NCBI GenBank assembly: GCA_031213475.1
Contig: JARUPZ010000019.1
Span: forward strand, 891,001 to 955,000
From: Nereocystis luetkeana
Taxonomy: Eukaryota; Sar; Phaeophyceae; Laminariales; Laminariaceae
Direction of reading: 5' to 3'
DNA length: 64,000 bases
The notes beneath the pieces were generated by a model. That model made no database searches. It had not been told where the DNA came from and was given only the letters and a program-made list of their open reading frames with translations. Made by a program: the position numbers and the translations under genes. Shown here one piece after another: positions 45,593 through 58,100 of the stretch; position 1 is the stretch's first letter, and each line of letters starts with the position of its first letter.

Positions 45593-46317
45593 ATCGAGGA
45601 GAGGCGGGGCGGAGCGGAAGCGGGGGCGAGAGAGAAGGGGGAGGAAGGGGGTAGGTAGGCACGGACGAGATACGGTACTGTGGGAGCCACGTGTGGGCGT
45701 GCTAAGTCCTTCTGTCTTGCACTGAAAGTTGCATGTACCTATGCGGTACTGCTGTGAGGAGGCTGGGGGCGGGGGAGTACCTGTTCTCCCCCGTCGATAG
45801 CGGCGCCTCGGTGCGTTTTTTGCTTCCCTACAACATCATGTAGTCTTGATGGAGTTTTTTGGGGGGGGGGGGGGTCCTGAGAAAGGGTGGTGGTCGCGCC
45901 AGGTCGGTATGCCGTCTCTTGTCGAAACGAGAATAAGCCGGGCGAAACATGATTTGGCTGCGGTTACGCACGTTTTTAACTCGAAACGGAGCCCTGGGGG
46001 AAGGGGTCAGCGTTTTGGAGTCTTGCGTCGGTGTGCGTTGCGGATTGATGCGTGCTATGATATTTATCGTGCCTCGTACGTGTCTTGTCTTATGTTTTGG
46101 ACCATTGCGTATTATAATAGCGTGTGACCCCTCTAAGATGTGCTGGTACCAGATATTTTTCAAGTGTAGAGCAGAGCCAACGACATGCGTTGCCCTGCTG
46201 TTCCAGAGAGCATGCGTTGCCCTGCTGTTCCAGAGAGCTTCACTGAAGGTATCGTTTCTTATTTTCGTGTTCTGAAAAAATTCACGTGACGCTTTCTTTC
46301 TGTTTGGTACGGGCGGA

Positions 46318-46442
46318 AGTGGGCGTGGCGTGACGCGACGTGACTTGATGTGACGGGATGTGACGTGACGTGACGTGACGTGACGTGACGCGGCGTGACG
46401 TGACGTGACGCGGCGTGACGTGACGTGACGTGACGTGACGCA
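46318..46442 (+). repeat. TGACG pentamer array
   Basis: About 25 units of GTGAC with GCGGC variants. Each unit pair creates ACGT cores. Probably a simple repeat only. Confidence 0.9.
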
Positions 46443-46934
46443 CAGCCGAACCACCACGACTCCACTCCATCGTACCAAGTATACCAGGTATTTATTTACC
46501 GCGCGTGGATCTCGGCACATGCTGAACCACATGCCAGCACGCGGGTACTGGTAGATTACAAGGGGAAAATGAGCAGCTACGGTCTTACGTATTCCTTTCA
46601 TTTGTCATGCGTGTTGCACATCTGGGACAGATGGATGATCGATTCCCTTTTTTAATGATCTAGATCTTTCAGGGCAGATTAGTTTACTGATCTGTATGAT
46701 CTGTTTGATCTAGCTCATGTTACCGGGTGGGACCCACACTTTCTGCTTCATCGAAGCCATGTCCCCCGGGTTGGATTTGTACTCCTACAGACCCTTTACA
46801 GCACCTCAGAACGGCAGGTTAGGACCTAGATGATCTGTAGACGATCTGTAGATGATATGTACATAAATATATCGTGATTTGTCCTACGTGTGCATGTAGT
46901 CATCTGACATTTTTTTTTGTTCATTTTTTTGTTT

Positions 46935-47165
46935 CTTTGGTATTATTTTCGCCTTTTTCTTCTCTCTCTCCCTCCTACGTATGGTTGAAAACTCAAATCT
47001 GGGGTCACACGGCAGGCTCTACTCACCCCTTCCCACTACTACTGTCGTACGGTTCTCGTGCCTTGCATGTTTATCGCGAAGAAGGCTTGATCCCTACTGT
47101 CCCTACCGTCCATCGTCGAACCGCGTCGAATTGCGCCTACCCACGCTACGCGCTCTCAACAGTTG
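46935..47165 (+). repeat. Dispersed repeat F, copy 2
   Basis: See 10285-10500. Blocks CTTCTCTCTCTCCCTCCTAC, ATCTGGGGTCACACGGCAGG, GTTTATCGCGAAGAAGGCTT and ACCGCGTCGAATTGCGCCTA lie in the same order and orientation. Confidence 0.6.
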
Positions 47166-48444
47166 ATTCCTCTTTTTTTGTTTTCGCAAGCTTATTCACA
47201 ATTTCATCATGGTGGAGGATTCGACTTCACGGAATCAACGCTACAGAGTTGCAGCATTCGAAGGCAGCCACTGGGCCGCCCGGCCGGTACAATGTACGTA
47301 GTGAACTCAAACGCCGGCCATTCCCAACCAGAAAACTCACGGGATTATAAACGCCCATCATCGTTTCGTCACCTTGGGGCTGATTTTCTATGATGGAGGA
47401 TTTCACCAATGTACAGCTGTACGTACCGTCAACAGGCGGGAAGAAAAACGGTACATATTATACCGTTTCGTCTTTTTTTTTCGAGTCTGAGGGACACGTT
47501 GGAACTTTCCGCAACAACAGAGGACCCCCAATAAACTGGGGAAAACGTTCGAGGATAGAAATTTCCAAGATTTTTGTACTCCCTACTATTGTTGGTCCGC
47601 AGGTCGGAAATCTCGTCGCGCTATACCAGGTATGCACTTTTTGTTAAGATCAGAGCATGCGTGACACTTTGTATCCCTGGACGGGTCTGCTTATTAAGTC
47701 GGCACTCGTTGGTACTCACGTTTGTTGTTCGCTTAGAGTTAGAAGAAGCGCAGCTTTATGCCTTTCATGCACGACTGAGGCTGAGACCACGCTCGTGCCT
47801 CTCTGGGAAACCCCTGGTTTTCCGCCTAAGATACGCCTTCCAAGTACTACAAATACGATCCCAGTGCCTGAACCCAGGTAATTACCGGGCTTTCAATCTC
47901 ATACAAAGCATTATCATAACACTAGCCCACTCTGACGAGCCGTATATACAGAATTATGGGAAATTCATGGAAACCCCGGTTCCACGAGCTAGAACATGAG
48001 TCCAAGATGCGGCTCCTCAAAACCCACTCCCACACTTCGGAACGGCAAGGCAACGAAGCCGGTAAATTACATTTAAAAAATGAAAGGAAGACCTAGCCTT
48101 AAGAGGCAGGATTGAATCATGAAGGCAAACCATCGCCATGTCACCCGCGGCGGGGGGGGGGCGAGGAAGATGAATGGAAAAGCGAAAAGTGATCATCAAA
48201 AACGGCGTATGAATTCAGCATTCTAAATACGAGAACGTGTAGCAGTAGTATCCCGACGTATAGTAGTATGTGTGCTCCAGCTTGTGATGGGACGAACGGT
48301 TACAGAGGAAAATAGAAATTGCAATGCAGCGCCAACGATATGACTTGCCGTGCTGAGCCCGAGTGTACTGCTCACTCACTTCGGTTGGAAGACCATAGTT
48401 ATTTAAGCGCTTGTTAGCGGTGTTTGTTCCGGTCCAGTAAATGG

Positions 48445-48805
48445 ATAGAACACCCGAAAAAATGGGGGATTGCCGACCGAGCATTTTCCACCGATCGATG
48501 AGAAATTCCATCCTAAAATATTGACCAATCATAAAAGTGCGGGCACGAAACGCCCTTCTCTCGTACATTTCGATATTTTGGCTGCAGAAAACCTCCGAAA
48601 AAGTGAGGGATTACCGACCGACGATTTTCCACCAATCAATGAAAAATTCCATCCTGAAAAATTGACCAATCATAAAAGTGCGGGCACGAAACGTCTTTCT
48701 CTAAAATGGGGGATCGCCGACCGAGGATTTTCCACCCATGAAAAATTCCATCCTGAAAAATTGACCAATCGTAAAAGTGCGGGCGCGAAACGCCTTTCTC
48801 TCTTT
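48445..48805 (+). repeat. Three-unit tandem repeat, about 100-145 bp
   Basis: GATTGCCGACCGAGCATTTT...GACCAATCATAAAAGTGCGG...CGAAACGCCCTTCTCT is repeated three times with spacing 145, 110 and 95 bp, the differences arising by deletion. A related GGCACGAA...CCTCT stub lies near 49150. Confidence 0.8.
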
Positions 48806-51137
48806 GATCAATCAATGTGATATGAGTGGAGTACTCATGGGCTATATAGATAACATAGTCTGCAGTTTTGTAGCCTCAGGAATAAAACGAGAATAAAACC
48901 AAAGAATGGATTATCCTGGCGGATATTCCGTTAGTTGAGAGTAATGTTCTTTCAGGAGTGTTCTCTATTAATAGGTAGTGCGGATAACCCGTTAGACAAG
49001 AGTATAATGTTCTATAACGCACATAGGACCATAAAGTGAGAAGTTCTTATGTTATTAGCAGAAGAACGATGGGTAGCCATGCACAGGAAAGTTCTTTAGG
49101 AGTACATTAGCCCTCACCTCGGCCATCTCACACGAATCATAAAACTGCCGGCACGAATTCATGCCTCTTATCTCTCTCGCAGTTTCGTTTCGATGGAGCT
49201 ATCATACTATATACTGATCATTCAGAGCCGAGCCAGCGAGATGCGTTGCTGTGCTGTTCCCTACCTACCTGATAGGTGCTACCTCAATACATACATGCGT
49301 GTATGGCGATCAGTCTACCGTTAGGGACCGTTCGGAAAGAAAGGCAGATGCTGCGTAGGTTATGAGCTTCTGAATTTGGGGAGGGGGGGGGCGATTGATG
49401 GACAGCTTTCGATCGGACAAACTTGGAGTTTCCGTTATGGAAGACCCTATTGATAGGAGATAAACCTATGGAACAATCTGTGGCAGATTTTCCCCTACAC
49501 ATATACCGTGAGAAAGGCGGAACCCCCCCCCCCGGTATACCGTTTTTTGTCGTAATCCAGACTTTCCGCCACTGAGGAATTTTTACCTACTGTAGTAGGA
49601 GAGGAAAACATTACGTACTGTATAGGAGAAAAAGACATTTCGTGCCAGGAGTTTTCTGATTGGTCAATTGGTTTCTCATACGGTAGTTTTTATTTTTTAA
49701 TGAAAAATCCTTTTTTTTCTTCTTTTACCCGAAAGTACATCCGACAACAATATCCCCCTTCTTTGGATAATTAGAGCTACCCTGCGCGTAAAAACACTTA
49801 CTGCGCTTCATTCAACGTCCAAGCGCTTCATTCCTTCATTCGGCGCACATCAGCGGCGCGTGGCTCAACCCCCAGCTCTCCTCTACGCGAAAGCAAGCAA
49901 AGAAGTTACGGTACACGCCCGAAAAACAAAGAAGAGCTGAAAAAAAAAATCAACACGTACGTACGTGTGTTGAGTACACACGACAAGCGGACGGACGGAC
50001 TGGAAGAGGAATCATACCATTCTCTAAAAATAATCGGTTGACTGGCGAAGACAAGAAAAAAAAAAAGCGACAAGTCAAGACAAGGCACGACAACACAAGA
50101 CACGAACAAAGTAGAACCACGACAGAAACGAGAACGATTCATCATCGTTCATCGTGCGAGCATCTTCCTCCCCCCTCCCGCCTCCATCCCCGGCCCTCAG
50201 CGGGACAAAGGAAGGAGAGCAGCCACAAAAAAAAGCGAACTACTGCTGCTGCTGCTGCCGCCGCTGTAGTAGACTATACACATATACGTGCTACATCCCG
50301 GTTATTCGCACACAGAGCACGCCCCCAAGCGCTACTACTCTACAGACAGTCATACAGCATGGTAGCTACTCGTACAGGCACACCACGGCCTGGAGCTCCT
50401 GCTTGAGCAAGGGGTAGGGGTGGGCGGGACTACAGCAGGTCGCACAAAGCCACACAGCCGAGGGCGAAGATAGGGAGAGATGGGCCGCAAACGCGTAGAG
50501 GGTAGGGTAGGGTAGGGTAGGGTAGGTAGGAGGGTGCGAAGGTACCGTAAGGTAGGGGAGGATGCGTCCCAGAACCCAATCATCAGCCCCCAGACTACAG
50601 CAGCGGTAACGTAAGTGAACGGTGCCGGGCACTTTTTCAGATCGATACTGACACAGTCATCCCGTGGTTACCTCACACGATCCTCGCTGCAATTGTGGCG
50701 GCAGCTTCGGCCCGAAACGGAAAGCGTAGCCCCTCCTGCCCCCCCCCCCCCCCCCTTCTCCCTCTTCCCCATACTTCCAGACCAATTTCCACCAAAGTTT
50801 TTCGGGAATCGGGGAATTATCTCCCAATCGCGTAAAAAAATCAAAAACAATCAAGAAACGTAAAAAACAAAAAAACGCCGCCCCCCCTGACAACCCCCGA
50901 AAACTCGAAGCCCCCTTTAAACCAAGCCGAGACCACTACATCACCCAGAGGAAAAAAATGAAATATTTTTGTTATTGATTGCGTTCCGCGCCCTTGTTCT
51001 TGTCTTTACTCATATTCTTATTCTACTGCCACGCACACACTCCTGGACAGGGTCGACAACAGGCGCAACAACAACTTACTCAGCGCAAAGCAACTCCACG
51101 CAAAACGGACGCCCTCTGCTGCTACCCGTAGCCCCCG

Positions 51138-51232
51138 GCCCCCTGCGCTCAGGCATTGTAGGGGTGCAAGGGTCTCCATGGTCATACGACTACGGCCATG
51201 TATGACATGAGCACACCCCGCCCCCCCCCCCT
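51138..51232 (+). mobile_element. Family E repeat, 5'-truncated
   Basis: TCAGGCATTGTAGGGGTGCA, GGTCATACGACTACGGCCAT, then ATGACATGAGCACACC and a C run. Confidence 0.75.
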
Positions 51233-51934
51233 CCGTCCAGCGCCTCCGTAGTATTTGAAGGGGCCATCCATACAGCACATCAACAGGCCCTCGACAAACA
51301 CACAAAAAGGTACAAACAACACCTAAGATTAGCCTTTCCCTGGCGGCCTGCAAAACACACACACCAACAACGGGGGGAGAAGGCGATAACCCCCCCCCCT
51401 CACCTTCCAACTTAAACAAAACTAGATTTCCTCGGCTGCCAATCAAGCCTTCCAACTAGACAAAAAAAAAAAAACATCCTCGGCTGTCAAAGGACAAAAC
51501 AATCCAGATCTGCATACCACATTTCCACTCTCTGCATCTCCTATGCTTTGTCTCGATACACACGGTGATCGAGCGCAGCCTCTTGATACCCCTACCCCCC
51601 CCCCCCCCGCCCCCGGCGCGTCTACTTCCACGCGATTGGAAGATCACCCCTACCACTACTTCAAAACCACGTGCTAGGTGTACGTAATTCACAGCCGGAT
51701 CGGCGAAGGGTGGGGACTCTGTTTTTTCACTCGCTTCGCCGACTCTTCGTGCTTGGCGGAGGTAAGGCAGGCACAAAATTCGGCACCGGCAGCAAGCACC
51801 AGCACCAGCAACAGCAGCAGCGGCTGCAGCAACAACGACATCCGCCCGACCGAACAAAGCTTAACCCGAAACCAAGCCCAACCAAGCCAAGCCAAACCAA
51901 GAACGATCCCACCCCGTATGATACCGAGTGCACC

Positions 51935-52030
51935 CCGGAAAGGTACTTCGTCTCGAAAGGGATGCGTGGTCAATGGTCAAATGACTAAGGCAAGCAACAC
52001 ATGAGTGCGCCCCTCCCTCCCGCCCCCCCC
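51935..52030 (+). mobile_element. Family L fragment
   Basis: TCGTCTCGAAAGGGATGCGT, GGTCAATGGTCAAATGACTA and AGGCAAGCAACACATGAGTG, then a C-rich tail. Lies just 3' of the formin gene. Confidence 0.7.
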
Positions 52031-52149
52031 AACCCTCCCCACACCCCACCCCTCCCCTCCCGGCGCCCTCGACTTACTGCACCGTTCGGTTTTCAACGCC
52101 GATTTACTACAGTACGTAAACCGTTTTTTGTTGTTGTTGTGTTGGGTTT

Positions 52150-55100
52150 TTACGCCAGGAAAGCGGTGGACTTGAGCGTCTTGAACTGTTTGCGCGGGTC
52201 AGCCTCCCCTCGCGTGCTCCGGCCGGCGTCGCCTCGCGTGCTCCGTCCGCTGCGATCGACACCAGAGGGCTGCCTCAAGCTGCGCCCGTCGAGGCCGCTC
52301 GAAGACAGGCCCCCCATCCGGCCCATTCCACCACCAGCGTTCGAGGGCTGAGATGAGACAAGGGGACCAAACGCAATAATTAGGAGGGGAGGAGGGGAAG
52401 GCGAGAGGAAGAGGCGGGGGGGGGGGGGGGGGGGTCAGGGGAGGGGAGGGGAAGGGCGAGGGGAAGGGGGGAGGGGAAACGCAGGTAACACACTTTCGTG
52501 GAAATACGAAAAAAAGACTGAACCCCAACTTTTGTTAAGCCGGTAGGTTCGCCCACAAATAAAGAACGGCAACGAGTGCCTTGTTTCTCACGTCTTGACG
52601 TAGCGTAGTCGACCCAAGAGAGTGGTGAGGGAGAGCGACACATGAAAAAGAGAGGGAGAGGGACAAAACGTTGTTGCGTACGATATGATATGAGATAGGA
52701 AAAGCAGAGAGAAAGGCGGTCTGACATTACGGGGGACCACAGTAAACAGGACCTACGTACGGTACACACAAAAACCTACCAGGTATATATTTACCTATTT
52801 TGACTCAAAAGCATTCGGTCCTATTTACTATGGTCCCCCGTAATAGGAGTGCGGGGCGAGAACACATGACACCGAAAACGCCTTGCAGCCCGCTGCTGCT
52901 TCGTACCGCTTTCATTTTCACTACTGCGGCTGCTGTTATTGCTGCTACTTCTACGTATATACCATTGTTACCGACTGATGCTACCTCTACGATTACCCCC
53001 GCTACTACTGATGCTACTTCTAAACCCATTTAGAACCGCAGTCCCGTTTTGGGGATTCACTACTTGAAATTTGAGTGGTTTGTCCCCAAAACGGGACTGC
53101 GGTTCTAACAGGGTTAACACTCCTACGACAACACTACTGCTACTATCGCTGCTACAACAACAACAACAACCACTTTAACCGAAAACTCTTGCCAACATGG
53201 AAAAGATCGTATCGCGTAGTGTTGAGACGGAAAGGCGCACATGAGGCAGCCACATAGCACACCCGTTGCTGTCTCCGGGAGTGGCCACACCAGAAAACAA
53301 AAAATCGACCAATTTCAGGCTGTCGTTCACACGCAAGAAAGTCCGCCTCGCGAGCTGTTCTCAGTAGAGGATGAAACTCACCCTTCATGCGACTGGCTCA
53401 ACACCTCCCAGCGCTTCACGCTTGGTGCAAGCAATATCTGCCTGATAGGCGAAACAAACCCGACGTGCTACGTCCCAGCATCGTAGGGATGCGACGGTCT
53501 ATGGTCATACATACGACTACGGCCATGCATCATACCTGGTATTGAGTATACCCCCACCCTTTACGGGGGTACGACTACGGCCATGCATGACATGAGTATC
53601 CCCCCCCCCCCCCCCCGTACCCCCCCCCCCCCCCCCCTCTCCTACAAACCGCTCACCCTTAGAGCGCTCGGGTTCCTGGCGACGCCTCCTCTCTGGACGA
53701 CGGAAGCCTGCCTGATGGCCGACAACGTGCGAAGGTTAGACGCCTGGCGCACGGCCGACACCTGTCTCAGCATGGCCGGGCTCGCCGAAGACTTTTGCCG
53801 CGTCATCGACGGCTGCCGTCCCATCATCGACTTCTGGTAAGGCAGCTGCCCGCGAGCGATTTCGCTGAGGGAGGTAAGGGTAGGGATGAGGGTGGAAGCG
53901 GGGTGGCATGGGATTGGATGGGGGTCGATGCAAGAGGGGGGGGGGGGGGGGGGGACATTTTTTATTGAATATTAGTATACAAAAGGTCCTAATAGTGAGG
54001 GGCAGAGCTCTGTCCGTAAGTATAGGGACCTTTTTGATTGAATATTAGTGTACTAGAGGTAATTATATTCAGGGGCATAGTGGTAATATAATAAAACAAA
54101 AAAAAAAACACTCACACACACACACAACAATACAATAAAATGAACGCACCGCTTGCTGGGGTCTGTGAGCTTGCTTATCTTCCTGAGCATGACGGCCTCG
54201 TTCACGCGGCGGGTCTTCACGCGCTCGTATTCTTCCGTGAACTGCATGCACACCATGCAGGGCACAGGGGGCGGGCGGGAAGTGGGGCGATATAAGTACT
54301 TGGGGAATTAAACATAGAACAAAAATAAAAACAAGGACCAAACCCCTTCAGGTACGTGCGTATAACACGACAATCACAACGACATTCGGGTACACTACAA
54401 TGTATAATATTAATAGTACGTGGCATTCAAGTATATATACCATTTCGCACTGAAACAGCATACCCTACAGCAACAAGACCACCCCCCGCGGCCATGCGAC
54501 AACGGCCATGTATGACATGGGTACACTTCATCCCCCCCTCCTGGTCAATGGACAAATTACTATTACGGGGGACCATAGTTAACAGGACCTATGGTATAAA
54601 TGAAAACCTACCAGGTATATGTTTAACCATTTTTACTAACAATATTTGGTCCTGTTAACTATGGCCCCCCGTAATACGGTAAGCAACGAATGAGTATCAT
54701 ACGCCCCCCCCGTCCTCTCCTCACATAGTACCCCCATTGCTGTCTCTGGAAGTGGCCACACCGGAAAATAAATAAACTCACTGAAGCTCTCGTCCATATC
54801 CAAGCCCGTCTCACAAGTGATTTTTAGTTCGAGGCAGCTCAACCTGCATGCAACTCGCCGAACACCTCGCGTTTTGTTCGCGCTTGGTGCAAGCAATGTC
54901 TGCCTGGTCGGTGAAAACCCGACGTGCTCCGGCCCGGCATTGTAGGGATGCGAGGGTCTCTTATGGTCATACGACTACGGCCATACATGATATCGAGTAC
55001 CCCCCCCCCTCCCCTCCCCTCCCCTCCCCCCCTCTCCCCAGACTCAACTGTCCTCTTCCAAAGGAAACTTCTTCGCCTCCTTCAAACATCGCCGTATTTT

Positions 55101-58100
55101 TTTTTTCGTCACTTACGGTACCAAGCCGATCGACAGCTATATTCCGACCGAGGCAATGCGAGCTTTAACCCAAACGCCCCTCCTTCCCTTCCTCCCTCTT
55201 TCACACACACACACACCCCTGTTGCGCCACGGAAGGGCGAATAACTCCCCACCCGCCCTCCATGCATACAGTGTAACCGCAGCCGCAGCGAAAACGAAAA
55301 CGAGAAAACAAAAAGAAAACTCCAGAAGACATCACCACCACCATCCCCACCACTAACACCACCAGCACTACCACCATCGCCACCACCACCACTACCCGCA
55401 CGACCACGACCACCACGACCACCACCACCTCCACGTACTCACCGCGCCCTCCTCATCGTCCCAGTCGCTGTCGCTGTCTGTGTCGCTCTCCTCTGGCCCG
55501 ACCGAGATAAGCTTGCGCCTATCCTTCAGCAGCTCATTAATGTCCACCACCCCGCCGCGGGAGGACACAATCCTCTTCGAGTCTCTGTCGCGCGACATGC
55601 CTCCGCCTCTCGAACTCCGCGCGTTCCTCATACTCCCCCGTCCGTCGACACCGATGCCACGCCTGGTGCTGGGGCCGGACCGTTTCATAGGAGGGCTGGA
55701 GGCCTTCGAGTCCAGCTCCTTCTTTGCCTTGGCTTCTCGTCTGCCGAACAAAGTCAGTCGGCCACGTCAGTCAAGGTCAGTTAAGTCGGTCCAGTCCGTG
55801 ACGTTTGTCAGTCGAGTCAGTCAAGCCAGACAAAGTCAGTCAGCCATACGTGACTCAAGCCAAGCCAGTCCAAGCAGTCAAGCGTGTCAGTCGAGTCAGT
55901 CAAGCCAGACAAAGTCAGTCAGCCATACGTGACTCAAGCCAAGCCAGTCCAAGCAGTCAAGCGTGTCAGTCTAGTCAGTCAATCAAGCCAGATGAGTCAG
56001 CCAGCCACATGTGAGTCATATACGTCAATCAAGTCAGTCAAGCCAGTCCAGCGTGTCAGTCCAGCCAGTCAAGTCGGTCAAGCTAGAAAAGAAAGTCAAG
56101 TCCGTCAGCTACACATAACTCAAGTATACAAGCAAGTCAAGCCAGTCAAATGTGTCAGTCAAGTCAGTCAAGTCGGTCAAGTAAGCCAAGAAAGTCAAGC
56201 CCGTGAGCTACATACAACTTAAAACACTTCGAAGTACCAGGTATGTAAACAAGTCGAGCCAGTCAAGCGCGTCAGTCCAGCCAGTCAAGTCGGCCAAACC
56301 AGTCAAGAAAGTCAACGCCATAAAAAAAACTTCCACGACTGCAGTCCCGCTTTTTTATGAACGAACGACCCAATTTTCAAGTACTTTGTCCCCAAAACCG
56401 GACTTCAGTTATTGCCCTGAAAGGTTAGAGTCGTTTTGTCCTCAAAACGGGACCTTGCAGTCTTGAAAGGGTTAAGGCATGTTTCTGGATGAATTCGACT
56501 CCGGAGTTCGTCGCAAGAGAGGAAGGCGGAAGCAGACAGAGGTACTGAAGCTAGACCTTGTACACAGGTCTCCTTTGCTTCCGGGGACCTTTCAGGAATG
56601 TTTCGAGCGATCAACGTTGAAGCTCAAGCTGCACATCGTCGGATGGCAAGCATAATAATGAGGGGTTATTTAAACCCAAGGTCGAAGGCAAATCTATTGG
56701 GGTCGAGCTTTACTTGAAATAGGAAAGGAGAGGCGTTATCTTCCCTATTACCACACAGGGCGGAAATGCAAGGACCCTTTTACGGTACCAGGTAGACATG
56801 AACGTGAAGACCAACCGGTCCTCATATTCAAGTCCAGAGCAGCACACCGTCCACCCCGGGGGAGTTGATTGCTCACTGCATATTACATATATACCACCAT
56901 CTGGTACTGTTTTTATTGCTGGTGATCTCGAAATAACGAAGCAACCCCTCAGCTAGTTGGGTTTAACTATGTTTTACGTCGATGGCTCCGATGCCGTGCC
57001 TTCTTTCTTCATAAAAAAACAAACAAAAACAAACCTCCTCCTTTTTTCAATAAAAACACAAAAGCCTCATTTTTTCTCGAATAAACAAAAACAAAAGCCT
57101 TTTTTCTCGAAAACAAAAATCAAAGCCTTCTTTTTCCATAAAAACAAAAACATAGAAACGAAAACACCAACACCAACGACAACAACAATGACGACAACAA
57201 CAACAACGACGACAACAACAACACCACCAACACCAGCACTACCACCACCAAGGACAACAACAACACCACCACCACCACCACGACCACCACCACCAACAAC
57301 AACACCACCAACACCACCAACAAAACCCAGTGCCCCACCTCTTCTTCTCCTGAGCCTCCCTCTTCCGACGGCGCTCGTCGGCTTTGGCGGCAAGCTCGTT
57401 CTCCCTTACGGCCACGGCCAGCATGTCCAGAAGGTTCTGAGACAGCGCAGAACACACGACCCGGAGGTTACACGGGCGAGGCAAATAATAAAAAAAACGT
57501 TTTCACATCATCCATCCATCCATCCATCCATCCATGCGCTAACAAAACAAAATAACAAAAAAACAAAACCATACATCGGGACCGCATCACGATCGACATA
57601 AAAATCAGACCGGTGCTGCTGCGACAAGGGAGGGGTTAGTTTCAGGTCCACCACAAGTATATATACATACACCATTTATTTGTAGTCTTGATTGACGCTT
57701 CTACGTTTCTTGTTTCTTGTTTTGTTTTTCGCTCCACGATTGATTGTACATGCCGTCGTAATACGTACCAAATATTTTTTTATTATTTTCAGCAACATAT
57801 ATATTTTGAAGCCCGTTTTCTACTATTAATAGAGGTATAATACAGAGCCACTCGCCCGATTGGCGCAATGCGGAAGCGAAAATGGGGGTAGTTCCCTTCC
57901 CGTACGTATTACGGGGGACCATACGAACTTAATAGGACCAAATATTGTTACTAGTAGTAAAAATAGTTAAATATATAGGTTTTTATGTATACCATAGGTC
58001 CTATTAACTATGGTCCCCCGTAATAATAGCAGCAGTCATCATCGAGGACCTTATATTTGCCGTTATGATCCGTGGACGTGATTTCAAGCCCCGGCAAACG

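Larger units (their letters stand above)
45416..52149. other. 6.7-kb convergent intergenic region, repeat-rich
   Basis: Lies between the stops of the BTB-BACK-SPRY gene (plus) and the formin gene (minus). It holds a GGTTG array, a TGACG array, dispersed repeat F copy 2, a 3-unit tandem repeat at 48.45 kb, a GTAGG microsatellite (50503-50535) and family E and L fragments. I see no exon chain with matching phases and no RNA gene that I can support. 49.0-50.4 kb in particular shows nothing recognisable. Confidence 0.5.

Noticed and set aside
46318..46442. Array of TGACGT sites as a regulatory cluster
   Set aside because: A perfect pentamer array is explained as a simple repeat; it lies between two gene 3' ends, far from any promoter.
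53583..53840. Plus-strand frame opposite the penultimate formin exon
   Set aside because: The minus strand gives matching splice phases on both sides and an RQxS repeat pattern; the plus frame starts in a poly(C) run.
55755..56325. CRISPR-like alternation of repeats
   Set aside because: The spacers are themselves repeated and the unit is a 79-bp minisatellite in a eukaryotic intron; no cas genes.
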